From: Holophagales bacterium UBA5704
GTDB lineage: Bacteria > Acidobacteriota > Thermoanaerobaculia > Multivoradales > UBA5704
Length of the DNA stretch: 16,567 bases
Direction: 5' to 3'
NCBI GenBank assembly: GCA_002420005.1
Contig: DIHE01000051.1
Location: forward strand, 1 to 16,567
The notes beneath the pieces were generated by a model. It was not told where the DNA came from. It saw nothing but the letters and a program-made list of their open reading frames with translations, and did not search any database. A program made the position numbers and the translations under genes. Positions 8,481 to 13,355 of the stretch are shown piece after piece (positions within the stretch are counted from its first letter, which is position 1; each line of letters opens with the position of its first letter).

Positions 8481-8816
8481 CGATCCGTTCGACGAACACG
8501 GGCGTTCGCTGAACAAACAGGCCGATTCGTTCCACGGACAGGGGCGTCCGTTGAACGAACGAGACGATCCGTTCAACGAACAAGGCGTTTCGTTCAACGA
8601 ACAGGGCGTTCCGTTCAACGAACAGGGCGTTCCGTTGAACGAGCAGGCCGATCCGTTCAACGAACAAGGCTGCTCGTTGAACGAGCAAGGCGTTTCGTTC
8701 AACAAACAGGGCGTTCCGTTGAACGAGAAGGCCGATCCGTTCAACGAACAGGGATGCTCGTTGAACGAGCAAGGCGTTTCGTTCAACGAACGAGGCGTTC
8801 CGTTGCGCAAACCGCG
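8481..8816. repeat. Tandem array of 16 x 21-bp units arranged as 4 x 84 bp
   Basis: Sixteen head-to-tail 21-bp units begin at 8481 and step exactly by 21. Every fourth unit (8481, 8565, 8649, 8733) starts with CGATCCGTTC, giving an 84-bp higher-order unit in four copies. The core is the dyad CGTT(C/G)AACG; two units contain the 17-nt perfect palindrome TGCTCGTTGAACGAGCA (8671-8687, 8755-8771). Edge units are more degenerate than central ones. GC content is clearly below the surroundings. Because 21 is divisible by 3, several frames stay open; + strand reading would give heptads like 'DPFNEQG' and - strand 'ALFVERN'. I see no reason to prefer any as a real protein: none has a convincing start, Shine-Dalgarno site or non-repeat domain. 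It lies in the 644-bp gap between the YfhO-like and NACHT genes. Confidence 0.93.
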
Positions 8817-8843
8817 GCTCGCGGGCCACGGGTGCGCCGTCGA

Positions 8844-8896
8844 GACGGCCCCGCAGGCTGGCACGCCCCTGGCGAGACCCCTGCGGCCGGGCCGTC
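8844..8896. other. Strong inverted repeat (14-bp stem) after the tandem array
   Basis: GACGGCCC-CGCAGG (8844-8857) pairs with CCTGCG-GCC-GGGCCGTC (8880-8896), leaving a 3-nt bulge (GCC, 8886-8888) and a 22-nt loop. No T-run follows, so a classical Rho-independent terminator is not supported; a cruciform or a structured transcript is possible. The rest of the gap (8409-8480, 8817-8979) shows no gene I can support. Confidence 0.45.
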
Positions 8897-8979
8897 TCCC
8901 CCACGGAGGGCCGGTGAGCCACGTCCGGTTCTACAGGCGTGGGAGCAGGGGGCTGCCGTGGGGGCGACCGGTCGTTGAT

Positions 8980-9027
8980 CTACTGCTGCCGCAGCACCTC
9001 GATCGGCCGCTTCTCGAAGCCCCGCAT
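8980..9027 (-). pseudogene. Remnant of an FtsX-type permease 3' end
   Basis: Read on the - strand this 48-nt piece encodes 'MRGFEKRPIEVLRQQ' and a TAG stop, closely matching the last residues of the intact permease at 13356 ('LRAIEKRPIEVLREQ' stop). By eye 37 of the first 38 nt are identical to 13356-13393 and about 43 of 48 overall, in the same orientation. No permease-like sequence continues beyond 9027; only about 25 nt separate it from the NACHT start codon. It is either what remains of a paralogous permease gene cut off by arrival of the NACHT gene, or a duplication of the permease 3' end made when the accessory block inserted there. Confidence 0.65.
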
Positions 9028-9052
9028 CGTTTGCGATATCCTGAAGCGCACC

Positions 9053-11965
9053 ATGCCCGATCCCCGCCTTCTCGCCGAGGCCCTCGCGATCCTGCTCGCT
9101 CCGGTCCTCCCCGTCCTCGTCGGGGCGGGCGGCAAGGCGGCCGGCAAGGCCGTCGAGGAGGTGGGCAAGCAGGCCGGCGCGGTCGTGACCGACAAGGTCA
9201 AGGAGATCTGGAACCGCCTGCGCGGCAAGGTCGAGGAGAAGGAAGCGGCGCAGGAGGCGGCGACCGATCTCGCGCAGAGGCCGGACGACAAGGACCTTCA
9301 GGTTGTCTTTCGCCACCAGCTGCTCAAGATCCTCTCCGCCGATCCCGCCCTCGCCGCGCTCCTGGAGCCGCTGGTGCTGGCCTCCACCACCACGCAGGTG
9401 CAGGTGCGGGACCAGGGTGTCCTGGCCACCCACGGTGGCATGGCGGCCGGGCCGGGTGGGGTGGTGGTCGGTGGCAACGTCACGGGGGGCGTCCATGTGC
9501 ACCCTCCAGGCGCTGCGCCTTCCCCTTCCCCCGACCGCCCGGACCCCGAAGCCACCCTGCGCAGCACCTACCTGAAGCGGCTCATGGAGCAGGTCGGCGT
9601 GCTCTCGCTGGCCGGCATCGATCCGGCGGCGGCGCAAGGCGAGGCGGAGTTGAGCCTGGATGCCGTGTACACGGGCCTGCGGACCCGGTCGGGCGAGGAC
9701 GTTCCGGAGGTCGAGACCACCCACGAACGGCGCGCGCTCTCCGCCCTGGAGCAGCTCAACCGCCACCGCCGCCTCGTGCTCCTGGGCGACCCGGGTAGTG
9801 GCAAGAGCACGTTCGTCCACTTCGTGGCGCTCTGCCATGCGGGCGAGCTCCTCGGGCATCCGCAGGTCAACCTTAAGATGCTGCGGGCTCCGGTGCCGGG
9901 TGCCCAGAACAAGAAACAGCCGTGGAAGCACGGCGCCCTCCTGCCGGTGCGGGTGGTGCTGCGCGACTTCGCGGCGCGCGGGTTGCCGCCAGCCGGTGAG
10001 CCGGTGACGGCCCTCCATCTGCAGACGTTCCTGGCCACGGAGCTGAAAGAAGCCTGCCTGGGTGAGTACGTCCCCTTCCTGTTCGAGCACCTGCGGCAGA
10101 AAGGAGGCCTCCTCCTGTTCGATGGCCTGGACGAGGTTCCGGAAGCAGATCACCACCGCGATCGGCTGCGGCAGGCGGTGGAGGGCTTCGTCCAGACCTT
10201 CGGAGAATGCCGGGTGCTGCTGACCAGCCGCACCTATGCCTACCGCAACCAGGGCTGGCGGCTCGGTGGCTTCGCCGAGGCGGAGCTGGCGCCGTTCGAC
10301 AGGGCGCAGATCGAGAGCTTCGTCCGGCGTTGGTATGGCCAGGTGGCGGCGACCGGCCGGCTCGGCGGTGAGGAGGCGCAGGGTCGGGCGCAGCTTCTGC
10401 TCCAGGTGGTGCTGGCGAACGAAAGGCTCCGGGGGCTTGCGGAGCGCCCTTTGTTGCTGACGCTGATGGCGAGCCTGCATGCGTGGCGCGGAGGGAGCCT
10501 GCCGGAGCGGCGCCAGCAGCTCTATGAGGACGCGGTCGAGCTGCTCCTCAATCTGTGGGAGAGCCATCGGGTGGTTCAGGGGCCGGACGGAGCGCCCCGG
10601 CTGATGCAGCCGAGCCTGGCGCAGTATCTGGACGCCGGTCGGGATCAGGTGCGGCAGGTGCTGGAAGAGCTGGCGTTCGAGGTTCATGCGCGCGGGGATC
10701 TGGCGGGCACGGCGGACGTGGGGGAGGGGGATCTGGTGACCCGGCTGATGCGGCTGAGGCGCAAACCGGAGGCCAATCCGGCCCAGCTCGTGGAGTATGT
10801 GAGCCAGCGGGCGGGCCTGCTGGTGCCGCGGGGCGTGGGGCTCTACACGTTCCCGCACCGCACGTTCCAGGAGTACCTGGCGGCCTGCCATCTCACGGAT
10901 CACGGGTTTCCCGGGGTGCCGGCCGACCTCGGGCGGCGGGACCCGGATCGCTGGCGGGAGGTGGTCCTGCTCGCGGGAGCGAAGGCGGCGCGCGGCTCGG
11001 CCTTTGCCGCCTGGTCGCTGGCGGACTGTCTGTGCCCGGAGGCGCCGGGGGCTGAGCCCTCCGTGGAAGACGCCTGGGGCGCGCATCTCGCCGGTCAGGT
11101 GATCGCCGAGTGTGCGGATCTGGAGAAGGTGGGCAGGGCCGACGCGGCGAAGCTGGAACGGTTGCGGCAGTGGCACCTCCACCTGTTGCGGAGCGGGCAG
11201 CTGCCGGCGCGGGAACGGGCGTTGGCGGGTAAGACGCTGGCGCGGTGGGGGGACCCGCGGCCGGAGGTGATGACGGTGGACGGGATGGGATTCTACCCCG
11301 TGCCGGCGGGTCCGTTCCGGATGGGGGAGGGGGAGGAGGCCCACGAGCAGGAGCTGGCCTACGACTTCCAGATGGCCCGCTATCCAGTGACGGTGGCGCA
11401 GTTCCAGGAGTACGTGAGGGAGAGCAGCGAACAGTCCGGTGATGCCGGCAGCCTCCGGGGTCTGGCGAATGTGCCAGCGGCGTCGATGAGTTGGCGGGAG
11501 GCTCTGGCGTTTTGCAGGTGGTTGACGGCTCGCTGGCTGGCGAGCGGGCGGCTCGCTTTGGGTTGGGAGGTGACGTTGCCGTCGGAGGAGGAATGGGAGA
11601 AGGCGGCGCGGGGGATCGACGGTCGGGAGTATCCGTGGGGGGAAGGTGCCGACCTGGAGAGGGCGAATTGTGAGGAGACGGGGATCTCGACGGTCAGTAC
11701 GGTGGGTTGCTTTCCGGCTGGAAGGAGCCCCTACGGTTGTGAGGAGATGAGCGGGAATGTGTGGGAGTGGACGCGGAGCCTTCTTGAAGGCCGTGCGGCT
11801 CGGGAGGACCTCACGGCCTCCAGCCCCCGTGTGTTGCGCGGCGGCTCCTATGGCTTCCGCTCCAGGTTCGTGCGCTGCGCCGTCCGCTACAGCAACCATC
11901 CTGCGCTTCGGTACAGGGACGTAGGGTTTCGGCTCGTCTTGCTCCCATTCTCCTCTGATCTCTGA
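9053..11965 (+). CDS. NACHT/STAND NTPase with C-terminal FGE (C-type-lectin-fold) domain
   Basis: 970 residues from ATG 9053; the open frame upstream is only the permease remnant read backwards. Residues 6-42 form a hydrophobic helix and glycine-spaced segment (LVGAGGKAAGKAVEEVGKQAG), then charged helices to ~110 and a Gly/Val beta-type tract (~111-150, 'GPGGVVVGGNV'). The NACHT core has Walker A 'GDPGSGKST' (Lys251), Walker B 'LLFDGLDE' (Asp357-Glu361), 'LLTSRTYAYR', 'PLLLTLMA' and 'FPHRTFQEYLAA'. A helical linker ends in 'ERALAGKTLARWGDPR'. From ~740 an FGE/sulfatase-modifying-factor domain follows ('PVPAGPFRMG', 'YPVTVAQFQEYV', 'LPSEEEWEKAARG', 'SGNVWEWT', 'RVLRGGSY', 'VGFRLV'). The paired active-site cysteines of true FGE are absent (only Cys942 remains nearby), so a ligand-binding sensor is likely. 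NACHT/STAND proteins of this type serve in anti-phage or conflict systems; that role is inferred. Confidence 0.92.
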   Translation: MPDPRLLAEALAILLAPVLPVLVGAGGKAAGKAVEEVGKQAGAVVTDKVKEIWNRLRGKVEEKEAAQEAATDLAQRPDDKDLQVVFRHQLLKILSADPALAALLEPLVLASTTTQVQVRDQGVLATHGGMAAGPGGVVVGGNVTGGVHVHPPGAAPSPSPDRPDPEATLRSTYLKRLMEQVGVLSLAGIDPAAAQGEAELSLDAVYTGLRTRSGEDVPEVETTHERRALSALEQLNRHRRLVLLGDPGSGKSTFVHFVALCHAGELLGHPQVNLKMLRAPVPGAQNKKQPWKHGALLPVRVVLRDFAARGLPPAGEPVTALHLQTFLATELKEACLGEYVPFLFEHLRQKGGLLLFDGLDEVPEADHHRDRLRQAVEGFVQTFGECRVLLTSRTYAYRNQGWRLGGFAEAELAPFDRAQIESFVRRWYGQVAATGRLGGEEAQGRAQLLLQVVLANERLRGLAERPLLLTLMASLHAWRGGSLPERRQQLYEDAVELLLNLWESHRVVQGPDGAPRLMQPSLAQYLDAGRDQVRQVLEELAFEVHARGDLAGTADVGEGDLVTRLMRLRRKPEANPAQLVEYVSQRAGLLVPRGVGLYTFPHRTFQEYLAACHLTDHGFPGVPADLGRRDPDRWREVVLLAGAKAARGSAFAAWSLADCLCPEAPGAEPSVEDAWGAHLAGQVIAECADLEKVGRADAAKLERLRQWHLHLLRSGQLPARERALAGKTLARWGDPRPEVMTVDGMGFYPVPAGPFRMGEGEEAHEQELAYDFQMARYPVTVAQFQEYVRESSEQSGDAGSLRGLANVPAASMSWREALAFCRWLTARWLASGRLALGWEVTLPSEEEWEKAARGIDGREYPWGEGADLERANCEETGISTVSTVGCFPAGRSPYGCEEMSGNVWEWTRSLLEGRAAREDLTASSPRVLRGGSYGFRSRFVRCAVRYSNHPALRYRDVGFRLVLLPFSSDL
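11828..11935 (+). other. Candidate diversity-generating-retroelement-type variable region in the FGE domain
   Basis: The segment encodes 'RVLRGGSYGFRSRFVRCAVR' followed by 'YSNHPALRYRDVGFRLV'. DGR target proteins with this fold keep a scaffold R-V-L-R-G-G-S-W ... R-x-A-x-R ... P-x-x-R ... G-F-R, with the intervening positions, encoded by AAC-like codons in the template, varying. Here the scaffold is kept and most intervening codons are NNC or NNT (GGC, TTC, CGC, TCC, TTC, TGC, GTC, TAC, AGC, AAC, CAT, TAC, GAC), the outcome expected from adenine mutagenesis of AAC. High genomic GC also favours C-ending codons, and no template repeat or reverse transcriptase is in this window, so this is a candidate only. 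Confidence 0.4.
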
Positions 11966-11970
11966 CCTTC

Positions 11971-12076
11971 GCCCGGCGATGAATCACCGGGCTATCAACG
12001 GCGCCCCGTGAATGGGGCTTGAAGCCGGCTTCAGCCGGCGCGATTTCCAGCCCGGGCATTTATGCCCGGGCGCTGG
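11971..12076. repeat. REP-like palindrome cluster downstream of the NACHT gene
   Basis: Four inverted repeats in about 105 nt: 11971-11992 (GCCCGGCGAT/ATCACCGGGC, one mismatch, 2-nt loop, 6 nt after the NACHT stop); 12003-12018 (GCCCC/GGGGC, loop GTGAAT); 12021-12032 (perfect palindrome GAAGCCGGCTTC); and 12051-12070 (CCCGGGCAT/ATGCCCGGG, 2-nt loop, extended by CCAG/CTGG). Spaced short palindromes of this sort resemble REP/BIME intergenic repeats mobilised by REP-associated tyrosine transposases. The first hairpin may also end NACHT transcription, although no T-run follows. Confidence 0.7.
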
Positions 12077-12170
12077 TCAGGTGGGCGACGAGAGCATCGT
12101 TGATCAGCGTCTGATAGCTGCCGCCGCCGGCACGGTCGGCCATCGCGCGGAAGGCCTCGATCCCCTCCGG
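12060..12170 (-). pseudogene. Remnant of a BrnA/CopG-type antitoxin gene
   Basis: The - strand reads 'GIEAFRAMADRAGG' then 'GSYQTLINDALVAHL' and a TAA stop at 12062-12060. 'xxFRAMAxxxGxxYQTLINxALxxHL' is characteristic of the C-terminal part of BrnA-like ribbon-helix-helix antitoxins. Going upstream the frame soon turns into palindromic repeat sequence and hits a stop (TGA at 12203-12201), so there is no N-terminal half. No BrnT toxin gene is visible nearby. The 3' end lies inside the 12051-12070 palindrome. A dead gene truncated by repeat insertion or deletion is the simplest reading; a chance match is possible but unlikely given the consecutive matching residues. Confidence 0.5.
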
Positions 12171-12192
12171 CTCGCCCCCTACCGCCCCTCTC

Positions 12193-12290
12193 GCGGCCCT
12201 TCAGGCCGCAGGTTGGTTGGTGCCTGCTGACCCAGGGCGTCGGCCTGCGGCCGAAGCCCTGGGCTCCAATCTCCCGGCCCTTCGGGCCGG
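12193..12290. repeat. Second REP-like palindrome cluster
   Basis: Three inverted repeats: 12193-12209 (GCGGCC/GGCCGC, loop CTTCA); 12231-12263 (outer stem CCCAGGGC/GCCCTGGG enclosing TCGGCC/GGCCGA with loop TGC); and 12274-12290 (CCGGCCC/GGGCCGG, loop TTC). Together with the 11971-12076 cluster they fill most of the 416-bp stretch between the NACHT gene and the next coding gene; the remainder holds only the antitoxin remnant and about 90 nt of upstream sequence for the small gene at 12382. Confidence 0.7.
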
Positions 12291-12370
12291 CGTCCGTTGC
12301 CCGGCTTCTCGAGCGCGGCACTTCACAGTAGAATCGCGACGTGGATATTCGCTACTCCAATCGCCGCCAC

Positions 12371-12375
12371 AGGAG
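12371..12375 (+). promoter_or_regulatory. Shine-Dalgarno site of the small gene at 12382
   Basis: AGGAG, 6 nt before the GTG at 12382. It supports the GTG start; the open frame upstream is palindromic repeat sequence. A TAGAAT hexamer at 12329-12334 could be a -10 box, but its -35 match is poor. Confidence 0.6.
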
Positions 12376-12381
12376 CAGGAA

Positions 12382-12615
12382 GTGAAGCAGAACGACTTTC
12401 CCCCAGGGTGGGACGAGCAGCGGGTCCGCCGGGTCCTCGCTCACTACGAAGAGCAGACCGAGGCCGAGGCGGTCGCGGAGGATGAAGCTGCCCGGCGACC
12501 GAAGCAGATCGAGCCAACGGCGCCCCGTTTTCCCGCCTTCGAGGTCCCTGCGGGTGCGCGGATGATTCCGGCGTCGCGAGCCCAGAAAGCCCTTGCCGAG
12601 GATGGCATCGTCTGA
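12382..12615 (+). CDS. Small conserved hypothetical protein, possibly antitoxin-like (77 aa)
   Basis: GTG start with a well-spaced AGGAG site. The N-terminus 'FPPGWDEQRVRRVLAHYEEQ' followed by 'TEAEAVAEDEAA' matches a widespread family of small acidic proteins of about 70 residues, often seen beside toxin-like genes, in which 'GWDExRVxRVLxHYExQTExExVAEDE' is nearly invariant. I know of no established biochemical function. The usual short C-terminal helix ending after 'EVPxxLVPxVRELI' is here replaced by 'FEVPAGARMIPASRAQKALAEDGIV', so the tail is divergent. No partner toxin follows on the same strand: the next gene, vapC, converges from the other strand with a 46-nt gap. It may be an orphan antitoxin or a stand-alone protein; both ideas are inference. 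Confidence 0.7.
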   Translation: MKQNDFPPGWDEQRVRRVLAHYEEQTEAEAVAEDEAARRPKQIEPTAPRFPAFEVPAGARMIPASRAQKALAEDGIV

Positions 12616-12661
12616 GATCCGGCGTCGGGTGCCAGCAATTGTTGAGGAGCTCCCGCGCACG

Positions 12662-13069
12662 TCAAGGTAGCAGCGTGAACCGGCCCTTGCGCGGGAGGCG
12701 GTAGACACCAAAGTCGCGTTTGTCCACGGTGAGGACCGTCCGGATGTCTTCTCGTGCTGCCACGTGCACCAGCGCAGCGTCCGCCAAATCCATCGGCAGG
12801 TCTTTGTACTTCTCCATGAGGCTCTTCATTCCGGGAGCGTCGGTCTCATCAAGGTCAAGGAGGCGCACGACGCCCGTTTCCATGATCTCCCACAGAGCCT
12901 TTTGGGCCGCCCAGGTCGACAGCAGGTACATGGCCTCGACAAGCACCGGCCAGACCGTCACGAGAGGGCCCTCAATCTTCTTGATCGCCGCGACGATCTC
13001 TTCGTGGTGAGAGTCCTTCCGACTCAGGAGGGCGACCAGGGGGCCTGCGTCAACCAGGATGGCGCGCAC
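12662..13069 (-). CDS. vapC: VapC-type PIN-domain ribonuclease toxin
   Basis: 135 residues from GTG at 13069, chosen because homology begins at 'MRAILVDAGPLVALL'; the longer open frame upstream is vapB read in another frame. The PIN-domain acidic residues are present: Asp7 (LVDAGPL), Glu45 (PVLVEAMYLLS), Asp97 (PMDLADAALVHVA) and Asp116 (LTVDKRDFG), so a Mg-dependent nuclease active site looks complete. VapC toxins cut tRNA or rRNA to stop translation. The start lies inside vapB: the two genes overlap by 20 nt on the - strand, so translation is probably coupled with antitoxin first. The toxin would be neutralised by the VapB-like partner and expressed from the promoter upstream of it. Confidence 0.92.
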   Translation of the reverse strand: MRAILVDAGPLVALLSRKDSHHEEIVAAIKKIEGPLVTVWPVLVEAMYLLSTWAAQKALWEIMETGVVRLLDLDETDAPGMKSLMEKYKDLPMDLADAALVHVAAREDIRTVLTVDKRDFGVYRLPRKGRFTLLP

Positions 13070-13310
13070 GCTGCCGGGCCTCCAGGAGCTCGCGGAGCCG
13101 AGAACCGGTGCCCTCCGAGAGGTGTGGATCGCCGTCTTCGATGATGCCGATGAAGGGCCGCAGCCGCTCGTAGGCCGAGGACGGCTCGCTGTCCTCGGCG
13201 GCAAGGCGGGCGATGGCGTCACGAATCACCTCGGACTCCGTCTGCCCGCGGCGCAACGAGAGCCGCTTCAGTGCCACCTCGCTCTTGGCGTCAAGCCTCA
13301 GAATGGTCAT
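13050..13310 (-). CDS. vapB: VapB-type antitoxin (ribbon-helix-helix)
   Basis: 86 residues from ATG at 13310, which has AGGAG 6 nt upstream; an in-frame GTG 18 nt earlier lacks such a site. The N-terminal half, 'MTILRLDAKSEVALKRLSLR' and 'RGQTESEVIRDAIARLAAE', is a typical ribbon-helix-helix (CopG/Arc-like) DNA-binding domain. The C-terminal part (about 45-86, acidic then Arg-rich, 'HLSEGTGSRLRELLEARQRARH') should wrap around VapC. The pair is expected to repress its own promoter in the 45 nt between this gene and the permease stop; a TACACT hexamer and two GCGGTGGT direct repeats lie there and could be the -10 box and operator, but this is weak evidence. The pair sits at the right edge of the accessory block. 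Confidence 0.88.
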   Translation of the reverse strand: MTILRLDAKSEVALKRLSLRRGQTESEVIRDAIARLAAEDSEPSSAYERLRPFIGIIEDGDPHLSEGTGSRLRELLEARQRARHPG

Positions 13311-13316
13311 CTCAAG

Positions 13317-13321
13317 CTCCT
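13317..13321 (-). promoter_or_regulatory. Shine-Dalgarno site of vapB
   Basis: AGGAG on the - strand, 6 nt before ATG 13310. It decides for that ATG over the GTG at 13328. Confidence 0.65.
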
Positions 13322-13355
13322 GAACCACCGCCAGTGTACCACCGCACCCGCCCCC

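Noticed and set aside
8481..8816. CRISPR array
   Set aside because: Units are contiguous at 21 bp with no unique spacers and no cas genes nearby.
8565..8816. SOS/LexA operator array because of the GTTC...GAAC elements
   Set aside because: The Gram-positive LexA box has GAAC-N4-GTTC order; here it is GTTC-N3-GAAC, and sixteen copies in tandem do not fit a promoter operator.
8427..8978. Repeat-encoded proteins in the 21-bp array (+ frames with RSVQRTG or DPFNEQG heptads, - frames with ALFVERN heptads)
   Set aside because: All arise because the unit is a multiple of three; competing frames on both strands are open, and none has a good start or a non-repeat domain. Kept as a repeat, with coding left as a refutable alternative.
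8783..11899. 1038-residue - strand open frame opposite the NACHT gene
   Set aside because: No recognisable domain, Arg/His/Pro/Gln-rich shadow composition; the + strand frame has all NACHT and FGE motifs.
11270..11965. Functional formylglycine-generating enzyme
   Set aside because: The two redox-active cysteines following GGS in FGE are missing; only Cys942 is nearby, and the domain is fused to a NACHT NTPase.
11828..12380. A DGR template repeat in the window
   Set aside because: I found no second RVLRGGS-like sequence with AAC-rich codons, and no reverse transcriptase frame with the conserved DD catalytic motif.
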